Assembly (NCBI GenBank): GCA_963844175.1
Contig: CAWJNE010000022.1
Location: 1-64,000, forward strand
Source of the DNA: JALZMG01 sp963844175
GTDB lineage: Bacteria > Actinomycetota > Acidimicrobiia > Acidimicrobiales > Ilumatobacteraceae
DNA: 64,000 nucleotides
Direction of reading: 5' to 3'
The position numbers were made by a program, and so were the translations under genes. The notes under the pieces were generated by a model that worked only from the letters and a program-made list of their open reading frames with translations, ran no database searches and was not told the DNA's origin. The stretch's first letter is position 1; every line of letters starts with the position of its first letter. Of this stretch, positions 45,348 through 53,586 are shown one piece after another.

Positions 45348-45806
45348 ATGGAAGCCCGGATCCCCAATCCCGCCATGACCGTGCCCGGCGCAATGGACGC
45401 GTTGCTGGCGCTGAGCAAGTCGGCCACGAAGGCCGGCATCCCGCACCGCACCCTCGACCTCGTGCACCTGCGGGCCAGCCAGATCAACGGCTGCGGTGTC
45501 TGTGTCGACATGCACGCCAAGGACCTCAAGCGCGCCGGCGAGGCCGACGAGCGGATCTTCTCCGTCGCCGCCTGGCGGGAGGCCCCCTACTACACCGACG
45601 AGGAACGGGCGGCCCTGGCGCTGGCCGAGTGCGTCACCCGTCTCGCCGACCGACCCGACGCGGTGCCCGACGACGTTTGGGCCGCAGCGGCCGCCAACTA
45701 CGACGAAGCTGCGCTGGCAGCCTTGGTCGTCGACATCGCGGCGATCAACGCCTGGAACCGGCTGAACGCCGCCACTCGCCAGATCGCCGGTGCCTGGGCC
45801 GGGTGA
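45348..45806 (+). CDS. Carboxymuconolactone decarboxylase / AhpD-family protein
   Basis: 152 residues from an ATG after AGGAGCAGCAAGAG. The AhpD redox motif is complete: ASQINGCGVCVDMHAKDL with Cys49, Cys52 and His56. Family members are thiol-dependent peroxidases or decarboxylases. It is the usual target of ECF41 sigma factors and is divergent from one here, so an oxidative-stress or redox role is likely. Confidence 0.9.
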   Translation: MEARIPNPAMTVPGAMDALLALSKSATKAGIPHRTLDLVHLRASQINGCGVCVDMHAKDLKRAGEADERIFSVAAWREAPYYTDEERAALALAECVTRLADRPDAVPDDVWAAAAANYDEAALAALVVDIAAINAWNRLNAATRQIAGAWAG

Positions 45807-45989
45807 TCGCCGCCTCGCTGCGTCGCGGCCGCAACCGTCGACGCGAGCAACGAGACGCGTGTGCGCTTCGACCCATTCGACGAGCTCGCTGCCGTCGACA
45901 GCGACGACGATCCCCTCGGCCCAGGCATTGCGACGCACAGTACCGACCGCGGCCCGCCCGGGTTCGGACGAACGGTGTCGCGACCCGGG

Positions 45990-46475
45990 TCACCAGGGCA
46001 CCCGACCGAAGGCGCCCAACGGATCGGCGGCGAGGTCCTCCTCGGAGACGCCGACGCCGTAGCTCGACGCCGTCGGTCCGGGCGAGAACTTGACGAAGCA
46101 CGTGTCCGGACGCTCGAGCTCACCGTGTGACGTGATCGATGCCAGCTGGCCACCGTCGATGAGCGCCCGGACCTCCGGATCGTCGAGCTCGAGCAGGGTG
46201 GCCGTTCCCTGGATGCTCACGGTGTTCGGCGGTGCGTCAGGACCGGTCGGGATGACGACGCACACGGCCGCCCGCGGGTTCTCGACGATGTTGCGTGCCT
46301 TACGACTGGGCCGGTCGGTGTGGACGTAGAGGTCGCGCCCGACCAGCGCGTACAGCACGCCGGCGACGTGGGGACGGTGCTCGGCCGAGCTGGTGGCCAA
46401 CGTGCAGAAGAAGTTCTGCGCCACGGCGGTGCTCACGGCGGTGCGACGATCGACGTGGTCGGTGGTGATGGACAT
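45990..46475 (-). CDS. Pyridoxamine 5'-phosphate oxidase-fold protein
   Basis: 161 residues from an ATG after GGAGGGACCC. Split-barrel flavin/F420 fold: RTAVSTAVAQNFFCTLATSS, RPHVAGVLYALVGRDLYVHT, SRKARNIVENPRAAVCVVIP and TVSIQGTATLLELDDPEV. Likely a flavin or F420 oxidoreductase. Divergent from a MarR gene with shared operator repeats, so probably its target. Confidence 0.82.
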   Translation of the reverse strand: MSITTDHVDRRTAVSTAVAQNFFCTLATSSAEHRPHVAGVLYALVGRDLYVHTDRPSRKARNIVENPRAAVCVVIPTGPDAPPNTVSIQGTATLLELDDPEVRALIDGGQLASITSHGELERPDTCFVKFSPGPTASSYGVGVSEEDLAADPLGAFGRVPW

Positions 46476-46496
46476 GGGTCCCTCCGGTGCTATTGT

Positions 46497-46530
46497 GCAG
46501 GTTTCCTGCCTAACTGTACAGGTTGCCTGC
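46497..46530. promoter_or_regulatory. Two CAGG-N3-CCTG operators at 21-bp spacing
   Basis: GCAGGTTTCCTGC (46497-46509) and ACAGGTTGCCTGC (46518-46530) are palindromes whose starts are 21 bp apart, two helical turns, each preceded by TGT/TGTA. They lie between the divergent PPOX and MarR starts. Confidence 0.75.
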
Positions 46531-46558
46531 GCAATTGGCAAGGGCCTGGAGGCGTCGC

Positions 46559-47011
46559 ATGTCACAGCCAGCAGCAGAAGGGGCGACCGGAGAGCGGGTC
46601 GTCACGCTGATCTCGCTCCTGCGGAGAACGACGAACCTGATGGTCGACGAGATCACGACGCGCGTGGAGGCCGCCGGGTTCGCCGACTCACCGCCGTCGT
46701 TCCACCCGATCTTCGAGAACCTCGATCCCGACGGCACCCGGTTGACGACGTTGGCCGCCCGCACGGGGCTGACCCACCAGTCGGTCGGCGAGGTCGTCGA
46801 CGTGCTCGAACGGCGGGGCTACGTCGAGCGCGTGCGAGATCCGGCGGACGGCCGAGCCCGCCTTGTCGTGCTCACGGACGCCGGGCGCGAGCTGGTGCGG
46901 GCGGCGATCACCGCCATCGACGAGATCGAGCGGTCGTGGACGGCGCGCTGGGAGCGCCACGGTCTCGGTGGAGACCTCCGTGCCGCCCTCGCCGGCGCCC
47001 TCTCCGGGTGA
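46559..47011 (+). CDS. MarR-family transcriptional regulator
   Basis: 150 residues from an ATG preceded by CTGGAGGCGTCGC. The winged helix is clear: RLTTLAARTGLTHQSVGEVV, then DVLERRGYVERVRDPADGRA and RLVVLTDAGRELVRAAITAI. It probably represses itself and the divergent PPOX-fold gene through the CAGG-N3-CCTG sites; ligands of MarR proteins are often phenolic compounds. Confidence 0.87.
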   Translation: MSQPAAEGATGERVVTLISLLRRTTNLMVDEITTRVEAAGFADSPPSFHPIFENLDPDGTRLTTLAARTGLTHQSVGEVVDVLERRGYVERVRDPADGRARLVVLTDAGRELVRAAITAIDEIERSWTARWERHGLGGDLRAALAGALSG

Positions 47012-47030
47012 CCGACGATCGGCCGCCGAG

Positions 47031-47357
47031 CTAGGCGCCGGGGGGTCGGTACCGGACCTGCTCGGTCATCCGCAGCGCCTCCATCGTCTCCTCGACCGAC
47101 AGCAGCACCGTCGTCTCGATCGAGCGGAGCGCGCCGCCGCCACCGATCGCCAGCGCCACGGCGGCCATCGAGACGTTGTCAGGGGCCTCGAAGAGGTTGT
47201 ACCCGTCGTCGGCGCCGAAGGCGTACCAGAAGCCGTGGAGCTTCCCGCCGACCGACTCGATGTAGGACTGCGCAGCCAGCCGGCGATCCTCCGGGTTCGC
47301 CATCAGCCGCTTCCATGTCTCTGGCGTGTAGCTGAACTTCGTCAGGTAGAGCGGCAT
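47031..47357 (-). CDS. GYD-domain protein
   Basis: 108 residues. The GYD family pattern: PLYLTKFSYTPETWKRLMAN, then ESVGGKLHGFWYAFGADDGY (the GYD-type loop, here DDGYNLFEAPDN) and SMAAVALAIGGGGALRSIET. A small alpha/beta-barrel dimer of unknown function. It is divergent from a TetR gene and may be its target. Confidence 0.82.
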   Translation of the reverse strand: MPLYLTKFSYTPETWKRLMANPEDRRLAAQSYIESVGGKLHGFWYAFGADDGYNLFEAPDNVSMAAVALAIGGGGALRSIETTVLLSVEETMEALRMTEQVRYRPPGA

Positions 47358-47472
47358 CGTCGCGTCCCCTCTCGTCGAGCCGACTGGCGCAGTGTCCGAC
47401 ACATCGTCGCCGCGTTCACCCTGCGCGTCCAGACGATTCGGCGCGATGTGCTTGACAGTAACATTGCCAATA

Positions 47473-47489
47473 TGACAGTATCACTGTCA
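47473..47489. promoter_or_regulatory. Palindromic operator TGACAGT-ATC-ACTGTCA
   Basis: A perfect 7-bp inverted repeat whose last base is the A of the TetR start codon. A third half-site TTGACAGT lies at 47452, also usable as a -35. The repressor would cover its own start. Confidence 0.75.
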
Positions 47490-48052
47490 TGACGACGTCG
47501 GTCCGTGCAGCCCAGACGCAGCTGCTGCGAGACCACGTGCTGGACGCGGTCTGCGACCTGATCCGAGCCGGCGAAGACGTCACCTTCACCAAGGTGGCGA
47601 CCGCCGCCGACGTGCCAGAGCGCACCCTGTATCGCCACTTCCCGAACCGTCAGGCCTTGTTCGACGCGCTGTTCGCCCATGTCAACCAGCGGATCGGCTT
47701 CGACGGCCAGCTGCCGACCACACCGCTCGAGATGACCGCCATGGTGCGACGGGTGTTCCCCGGCTTCGACACCGTCGCGCCGGTCATCGACGAGCTGCTG
47801 TCGTCACCGGAGGGTCGACGGGCCCGGCTCGACGCCGTCGAGCGACGTCGCGCCGCCGCGCTGGCCGTCGTCGCCGACGCCCGTCCCGACCTGGACCACG
47901 AGACGGCACGCGACGTCGCCGCCGTCGTGCAGGTCCTCGGCAGCGCCGCCGTGTGGCGGGCGCTCCGCGACTTCTGGGACCTCGACGGCGTGCACGCCGC
48001 CACGGCGGTCAGCACCGCGATCGACGCCCTACTGACCCGACCACGCCCATGA
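47489..48052 (+). CDS. TetR-family transcriptional regulator
   Basis: 187 residues. HTH: LRDHVLDAVCDLIRAGEDVT, then FTKVATAADVPERTLYRHFP. A short helical ligand domain follows. The operator palindrome overlaps its start codon, implying autoregulation. The VOC gene begins 11 bp downstream, so the two are co-transcribed; the divergent GYD gene may also be controlled. Confidence 0.85.
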   Translation: MTTSVRAAQTQLLRDHVLDAVCDLIRAGEDVTFTKVATAADVPERTLYRHFPNRQALFDALFAHVNQRIGFDGQLPTTPLEMTAMVRRVFPGFDTVAPVIDELLSSPEGRRARLDAVERRRAAALAVVADARPDLDHETARDVAAVVQVLGSAAVWRALRDFWDLDGVHAATAVSTAIDALLTRPRP

Positions 48053-48063
48053 AGGGAGCCACC

Positions 48064-48513
48064 ATGAACCTGCTCGCCGGTGTCAACCACGTCGCCGTGC
48101 TGACCGCCGACCTCGACCGCTTCGTCGAGTTCTACACCGACGTGTTCGACCTCGAGGTCGTCTTCGAAGAGACCACCCCGGCGTTCCGACACGCCATCAT
48201 CCGCACCGGGCCGAGCTCGTGGCTGCACCCAGCAGAGCTCGCCGGCAACAGCTACACCACGGCGTCGCCGGTCATGTTCCAGCGTGGTCACATCGACCAC
48301 CTGGCGCTCACCGCCGCGTCGCCGGAAGCGTTCGCCGCGATCGCTGACCGGCTCACGCACCGCGAGGCGAGTGATGGCGCGATCGAGGACCTCGGCGCCT
48401 TTCACAGCATCTGGTTCGACGACCCCGATGGCATCCGCGGGGAGGTCGTGCTCATCGTGGACGACCGCCTCGAGGACATCCATGCCCCCCGACCACTGCA
48501 GCGAGCGACCTGA
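48064..48513 (+). CDS. VOC-superfamily (glyoxalase-like) protein
   Basis: 149 residues from an ATG after AAGGGAGCCACC. Two beta-alpha-beta-beta-beta units: LLAGVNHVAVLTADLDRFVE, FYTDVFDLEVVFEETTPAFR, and RGHIDHLALTAASPEAFAAI with WFDDPDGIRGEVVLI. Metal ligands may be His9, the second-half His and Glu in GEVV. Substrate unknown. In an operon with the TetR gene upstream. Confidence 0.82.
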   Translation: MNLLAGVNHVAVLTADLDRFVEFYTDVFDLEVVFEETTPAFRHAIIRTGPSSWLHPAELAGNSYTTASPVMFQRGHIDHLALTAASPEAFAAIADRLTHREASDGAIEDLGAFHSIWFDDPDGIRGEVVLIVDDRLEDIHAPRPLQRAT

Positions 48514-48615
48514 AGGTCGGGAGCACGCCCCAGTCTCGACCCACGGGCCGGCTGGATCAGGAGCAGCGACCGCCCAACGTCTTGGTCGTTCGGCTGCCGC
48601 GGCTAAGGAAGCGGG

Positions 48616-49348
48616 ATGAACCTCAACGGCAGCGTCGCCATCGTGACCGGCGCGAGCTGGTGGCATCGGTCGAGAGCTCGCACACGCGCTGGCCGGGCGC
48701 GGGGCCCGCCTCGTGCTGACGGCCCGGAACGTCGAGCGTCTCGCGGAGCTCGCTCATGCGCTCCGTGTGGGTGGTACCGACGTCGTGACCGTGGCCGGCG
48801 ACGTGGCATCGCCGAGCACCGCCACGGCGGTCGTGGAAGCGGCGGGCGAGCGCTTCGGACGGATCGACGTGCTCGTCAACGCTGCCGGGTACGGGCCGCC
48901 ATCGCCGCTCCTCGACCTGACCGCCGACATGTGGGAGGCGACGATCAGCAGCTGCCTCACCGGGCCGTACCTGATGTCGCGTGCCGTGCTCCCGACCATG
49001 CTGGCTGCTGGCGGCGGGAGGATCGTGCAGATCTCCTCGATCGCCGCCAAGGGCGCCGAGGCCAACCGCACGGCGTACTGCGCGGCGAAGTGGGGCCTCA
49101 ACGGGTTCTCGCTGGCGTTGCAGGAGGAGTTGCGCGACACCGGCGTGCGGGTCCACGTGCTGTGTCCGGCCAGCGTGGCCACGGACTGGTGGGAGGCGAC
49201 CGGCGATCCGCAGTCGGCCACGGTGCTCGGCAGGATGCTGACGCCCGGCGATGTCGCCAACGCCGCCATGTGGCTGCTCGACCAACCCGACCACGTGCAC
49301 ATCGGCGAGCTGGTCGTCGGTCACGATCGAAACCCTTGGGCGGGCTGA
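48616..49348 (+). pseudogene. Short-chain dehydrogenase with a single-base frameshift
   Basis: The start MNLNGSVAIVTGAS (ATG after AAGGAAGCGGG) is followed, after removal of one T at 48658, by GGIGRELAHALAGRGARLVL, TARNVERLAELAHALRVGGT and the rest of an intact SDR: IDVLVNAAGYGPPS, ISSIAAKGAEANRTAYCAAK (Ser, Tyr, Lys) and HVLCPASVATDWWEATG. The lesion falls inside the TGxxxGIG cofactor motif and turns CGG into CTGG, as in the esterase at 12.47 kb. About 244 residues if intact. A sequence error is a real alternative. Confidence 0.75.
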
Positions 49349-49400
49349 CGAACGGACCGTCACTCCTCCGGGTCGAGCAGGGGCTCGATCCGCGCCGCGC

Positions 49401-49775
49401 TCACGTTCGCCAGTAGTAGTGCGCGGTCACGCCGACCTGGTCCGTCGGGCGATCGCCGGTCCCGGTCTCACGCTCGCTGATGCGATCACGCGCCGGGTCG
49501 AACGGTCGCCAGTCCGGATCGACCGGTTCAGCTGCGCCGGCTGGCCGCACGTTGGCGACGAAGCGAGGATCCGATGCTGCCGTCTGCCGGTAGTTGTGCT
49601 GCGCCTCGATCAGCGAGGGCCGGTTCGCACCGCCGGTGAAGTCGGGACGGCGAAGCTGCACGAGGTCATCCTCCCACCAGCACACAGGGCAGATGTCGTA
49701 GGAGCCGGGTGCTTCGGCGAACACGACGTGACCGCAGCACGGACAGGGGAACGGCGCCTCCGTCGGCTCGTCCAC
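49401..49775 (-). CDS. CPCC-type cysteine-rich protein
   Basis: 124 residues from a GTG. N-terminal zinc-binding motif FPCPCCGHVVFAEAPGSYDI, then CPVCWWEDDLVQLRRPDFTG: the CPCC domain with four or five Cys. The family is widespread, cytosolic and of unknown function. The C-terminal half is charged and ends HYYWRT. Confidence 0.8.
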   Translation of the reverse strand: MDEPTEAPFPCPCCGHVVFAEAPGSYDICPVCWWEDDLVQLRRPDFTGGANRPSLIEAQHNYRQTAASDPRFVANVRPAGAAEPVDPDWRPFDPARDRISERETGTGDRPTDQVGVTAHYYWRT

Positions 49776-49823
49776 GTCGCGCAGTGTGCCGCCCGACGGC
49801 CGCCGATCCGCAGTCGATGTCGA

Positions 49824-50453
49824 TCACCGGATGAAGCGGAACAGGCGCGTCGTGTTGGCGTCGAAGCGTTGAGCGGGCGGGGTGCCCAGTGAACGGGCGA
49901 CGCCGACGCCGTAGCGCTCCGGCTCTCCATCGAACGCAACCTCCGCCAGGCCCTCGTCGGCGAACCAGCGGCGGATCGTCGGACGCAGGTCGTCGTCGGC
50001 GAACCAACCACGCGTCCAGATCACGGTGCCGCCGACGGTCAGCATCTCCGGAACAGCAGCGATCGTCGTGCGGATGTCAGCAACCGGAATGTTGCCGAAG
50101 ACGCCGCACAACAGGAGCAGGTCGACAGGGAGCACGTCGGCGAACACCGCCACGTCGCCGGCATCGCCGTGCCGGACCTCGGTCCCCGGCACGCCGGACC
50201 CCGCTGCTCCGGCGGCCGCCGCGAGCTGCTCATCGAGCTCGACGAGCGTGGTCGCGGCGCGCAGCCACGGTCGCCGGGCGAGTTCGGCGAGCACATCGCG
50301 CCCGTCGCCGGCGCACAGGCTGAGCACTCGGATCCGGCCGACACCGGCGGCGTCGAGCGTCTCACCGATCCGTGCACGGACCACCGACAGCCGCCGAGCG
50401 AGGGACGAGCCCGCGTCCGCGTAGGACTCGTGCCAGGTGACCCAATGCGACAT
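49824..50453 (-). CDS. Class I SAM-dependent methyltransferase-like protein
   Basis: 209 residues from the ATG of MSHWVTWHESYADAGSSLAR; 23 more codons are open upstream. The SAM site is IRVLSLCAGDGRDVLAELAR, followed by TTLVELDEQLAAAAGAAGSG, VRHGDAGDVAVFADVLPVDL and LLLCGVFGNIPVADIRTTIA. Such proteins methylate small molecules or proteins; the substrate is unknown. Divergent from the Otr(A)-like gene. Confidence 0.8.
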   Translation of the reverse strand: MSHWVTWHESYADAGSSLARRLSVVRARIGETLDAAGVGRIRVLSLCAGDGRDVLAELARRPWLRAATTLVELDEQLAAAAGAAGSGVPGTEVRHGDAGDVAVFADVLPVDLLLLCGVFGNIPVADIRTTIAAVPEMLTVGGTVIWTRGWFADDDLRPTIRRWFADEGLAEVAFDGEPERYGVGVARSLGTPPAQRFDANTTRLFRFIR

Positions 50454-50636
50454 CTCGCGGGCTGCGTTCGAGTCCCCGGCACCCACGTCGTCAGTCTGAC
50501 TGCGAAAAGGCGTCGTCGGCACGAGGGCTGGTGTGCTGGGCTCGCACCGTCGACCGAGCCGAAGGGGCCCTCATGCGCCAAGCGTCACTGATCATCGATC
50601 TGGGAGCGGATGCCGATCAGAAGGACGTGACGCGAG

Positions 50637-52634
50637 TTGGCAACATTGAACCTCGGGATCCTGGCGCACGTCGACGCCGGTAAGACCACCCTGACCGAGC
50701 GGCTGCTGTACGCCGCGGGCGTCATCGACGCCGTCGGTCGGGTCGACGACGGCACGACACGGACCGATTCGCTCGCCCTGGAGCGGCAGCGCGGCATCAC
50801 GATCAAGTCGGCGGTCGCCTCCTTCGTCGCCGACGGCGTGACGGTCAACCTCGTCGACACGCCGGGACACCCGGACTTCATCGCCGAGGTCGAGCGCGTG
50901 CTCGGAGTGCTCGACGGTGCGATCCTCGTGGTGTCAGCGGTCGAAGGCGTGCAGTCGCAGACGATGCTGCTCTTCCGCGCGCTGCGCCGGCTCGGGGTGC
51001 CAACGCTCGTGTTCGTGAACAAGATCGACCGGATGGGTGCCGACGACCGACGGACGTTGGAAGCGGTCTCGGAGCGCCTCGACGCACACGTGTTGGCGAT
51101 GGGCGCGGTGCGGGATGTGAGCACGAAGCGAGCCAGCGTCGTCGTCCACGACGCCGCCGCTGCGAGCTTCTCGGCGGCCGCCACTGAGGCCTTGGCCGTC
51201 AACGACGACACCGTCCTGCGCCGCTTCCTCGCTGACCAGCCGTTGCCGCCTGCGGAGCTTCGACGGCTCATCGCCCGACAGACGGCCCGGTTCCAGGTGC
51301 TGCCGGTCTACTTCGGCGCCGCCCTGAGCGGCGTCGGTGTGGACGACCTGATGCGGGCCATTCCGTGGCTGCTGCGTCCGACGGACGTTGCCGCGACGGG
51401 GCCGGCCTCGGGAACGGTGTTCAAGATCGAGCGCGGACCGAATGGCGAGAAGATCTCCTACGCCCGCATCTTCAGCGGGACGCTCCGGACCCGAGATCGC
51501 GTTCGGTTCGGCGCCGACCCATCAGACACCGCAACCGTCACGGCCATCGAGGTCTTCGATGGCGGCACCACGACGACGAGGGCTGCCGTGCACGCCGGCG
51601 AGATCGCCAAGCTCCACGGTCTCAGGACGGCGCGCATCGGCGACCGGTTTGGACCGTCCGCCCGCACGGTGGAGGAACGCGCGTTCGCGCCGCCGGCGAT
51701 GGAGACCGCGGTCGTGCCACGTCGCACGGCGCACAAGCGCGCCGTGTTCGAGGCCCTGTCGGATCTCGCGGAGCAAGATCCCCTGATCAACCTCCGCCAG
51801 GACGACACCCGCCAGGAGCTCTTCCTGTCGCTCTACGGGGAGGTCCAGAAGGAGATCGTTGCCCAGATGCTGGCGAGCGACTACGGACTGGAGGTCGAGT
51901 TCCGCCCGACGACGCCCGTCTGCATCGAGCGACCGAACCGCACGGCGACAGCCGTCGAACTGCTCCCGCCGGGGCGTGCGCCCGATCATCCGTTCCTCGC
52001 CGGGGTCGGTCTGGCCATCTCGCCATTGCCTCCCGGGTCGGGCGTGACCTTCGAGCTCGATGTCGGGGTCAAGTCCATCCCCATCCACGTCTTCGGCAGC
52101 GTCGACGCCTTCCGTCAGGTCATGGAGCGGACCGTCCATGAGTCCCTCCGCCAAGGCCTCTACGGCTGGGAGGTCACCGACTGCCGGGTCGTCATGACCG
52201 ACTGCGGCTACCAGGCACCTCCGCGCAAGTGGCCGGGTACGACCCTGTCGGACTACCGCCTGCTCACACCACTCGTGCTGATGGCTGCGCTGACGCGGGC
52301 GGGCACCACCGTGCTCGAACCAGTCCTCGACTTCCACCTCGAGTTCCCCTTCCACGACCTCGGCCCGGTCATGGCGGTCCTGCGCGAGCTCGACGCCCAG
52401 CCCGGACCCCCGACGACCCGCGGAGCGACCGCCGTGCTGGACGGCGTCATCCGGGTCGCCCGCCTCCACCACCTGCAGCGACAGCTGCCTGATCTGACCC
52501 GCGGCGAGGGCGTGCTCGAGTCGGACCTGGCCGGTTATCTGCCAGTCAAGGGCGCGCCACCATCACGCCCCCGCTCCGACCGCAACCCGCTCGATCGGCA
52601 GGAGTACCTCCGACGAGTCAGCCATGGCAGCTGA
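50637..52634 (+). CDS. Ribosomal-protection-type translation GTPase (Tet(M)/Otr(A)-like)
   Basis: 665 residues from a TTG 9 bp after AAGGA. GTPase motifs: LGILAHVDAGKTTLTERLLY (G1), RGITIKSAV (G2), LVDTPGHPDF (G3), NKIDRM (G4). EF-G-like domains II-V follow (KIERGPNGEKISYARIFSGT, VHESLRQGLYGWEVTDCRVV). It lacks the longer N-terminus of EF-G and matches Otr(A)/Tet(M) proteins, which remove tetracycline from the ribosome. Environmental actinobacterial members can be housekeeping paralogues, so resistance is plausible, not shown. Confidence 0.87.
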   Translation: MATLNLGILAHVDAGKTTLTERLLYAAGVIDAVGRVDDGTTRTDSLALERQRGITIKSAVASFVADGVTVNLVDTPGHPDFIAEVERVLGVLDGAILVVSAVEGVQSQTMLLFRALRRLGVPTLVFVNKIDRMGADDRRTLEAVSERLDAHVLAMGAVRDVSTKRASVVVHDAAAASFSAAATEALAVNDDTVLRRFLADQPLPPAELRRLIARQTARFQVLPVYFGAALSGVGVDDLMRAIPWLLRPTDVAATGPASGTVFKIERGPNGEKISYARIFSGTLRTRDRVRFGADPSDTATVTAIEVFDGGTTTTRAAVHAGEIAKLHGLRTARIGDRFGPSARTVEERAFAPPAMETAVVPRRTAHKRAVFEALSDLAEQDPLINLRQDDTRQELFLSLYGEVQKEIVAQMLASDYGLEVEFRPTTPVCIERPNRTATAVELLPPGRAPDHPFLAGVGLAISPLPPGSGVTFELDVGVKSIPIHVFGSVDAFRQVMERTVHESLRQGLYGWEVTDCRVVMTDCGYQAPPRKWPGTTLSDYRLLTPLVLMAALTRAGTTVLEPVLDFHLEFPFHDLGPVMAVLRELDAQPGPPTTRGATAVLDGVIRVARLHHLQRQLPDLTRGEGVLESDLAGYLPVKGAPPSRPRSDRNPLDRQEYLRRVSHGS

Positions 52635-52675
52635 GCGGGTGGTGAACGTCGTACGGGGTCGTCGGCAGTGACCGA

Positions 52676-53497
52676 TCAGGCCACCGTCGCCGTGACGGCG
52701 GCGAAGTAGCGCTCGAAGCTCTCGTCGACGGCGGCGCGGGCGCCGCCGATGATGTTGAGGCCCCACGTGAAGCCGTAGACGTCCTCGAAGTCCACCTCCT
52801 CGAGGCGCCGGCGCGTCTCCGCCACGTCGACCGGGCGGGCCGGCATGTGGTTGGGCACGCTGTACGGGAACGAGACGTGCCGGCGATCCTGGGCGACGTG
52901 CAAGGCGTCGCCCGACAGCAGGACCGACTTGCCGCCTGGCCCGTCGGTCCAGTGCAGTACGACGCTGCCGGGGAAGTGGCCAGGACAGCGATAGAGCGTC
53001 ACGGTCGGTGAGAGGCGTAGCTGGTCGCCCTCCCACCATGTGACGGCCGGCGACGATCGAGCGACCCACTGGCGGTCGTTGGCATGCAGCAGGATCGGCA
53101 CACCGCCGAGGGCGTCGCTCCACTCGACCATCGATGAGTAGAAGTGCGGATGGGAGATGACGATGCGGTCCACCCCACCACGTGCTGCCACCGCGTCGAC
53201 GGCCTCGGGCGTGACGAGGCTGATGCACTCCCACAGCAGGTTGCCCGCATCGGTCTCCACGAACAGTGCCCGCTGTGGGATGCCGAAGCTGGGCGTGATG
53301 CCGAGGCCGAGCAGCTCGTGGTCGAGTTCCAATCGGCAGCGATGGTCGCCGGCGAGGTCCTCGTGGGTCGTCCAGGCCTGGCCCGACCACGCCACGTACT
53401 GACGATCGTCGCTGCAGATGGGGCACGTCGCAGGCGGCACCTCCGACTCGGCGTGCTGCGTCCCGCAGGCGGCGCAGATGTAGGCGGTTGGCGTCAT
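52676..53497 (-). CDS. Metallo-beta-lactamase-fold protein with N-terminal zinc ribbon
   Basis: 273 residues. Residues 1-30 are a rubredoxin-like ribbon (YICAACGTQHAE, then PATCPICSDD). The MBL domain follows with VISHPHFYSSMVEWSDALG (in place of the usual HxHxDH, one His and a Tyr/Ser differ), CPGHFPGSVVLHW and LLSGDALHVAQD. The altered metal motif suggests a changed or single-metal site. The ATG lies 7 nt after a TAACGT box and is divergent from the Clp-N gene across two palindromes. Confidence 0.8.
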   Translation of the reverse strand: MTPTAYICAACGTQHAESEVPPATCPICSDDRQYVAWSGQAWTTHEDLAGDHRCRLELDHELLGLGITPSFGIPQRALFVETDAGNLLWECISLVTPEAVDAVAARGGVDRIVISHPHFYSSMVEWSDALGGVPILLHANDRQWVARSSPAVTWWEGDQLRLSPTVTLYRCPGHFPGSVVLHWTDGPGGKSVLLSGDALHVAQDRRHVSFPYSVPNHMPARPVDVAETRRRLEEVDFEDVYGFTWGLNIIGGARAAVDESFERYFAAVTATVA

Positions 53498-53504
53498 GGG
53501 GACG

Positions 53505-53510
53505 ACGTTA
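53505..53510 (-). promoter_or_regulatory. -10 box of a leaderless promoter (TAACGT)
   Basis: On the minus strand TAACGT ends 7 nt before the ATG at 53497. Confidence 0.5.
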
Positions 53511-53538
53511 CGCCGGTCGTCCTCGATGGCTCGTCGGT

Positions 53539-53583
53539 GACAACCGAGGGTTGTCTCGATGCCCTCGACAACCTAGGGTTGTC
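53539..53583. promoter_or_regulatory. Two 17-bp palindromes GACAACC-N3-GGTTGTC
   Basis: GACAACCGAGGGTTGTC (53539-53555) and GACAACCTAGGGTTGTC (53567-53583) start 28 bp apart. The second contains the TAGGGT -10 box (53574-53579) that sits 7 nt before the GTG of the Clp-N gene. They lie between that gene and the divergent MBL gene. Confidence 0.85.
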
Positions 53584-53586
53584 GAC

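Noticed and set aside
45807..45989. A remnant opposite the end of the decarboxylase gene (AEGIVVAVDGSELVEWVEAH).
   Set aside because: Short, with no start, and it does not match any family I can name.
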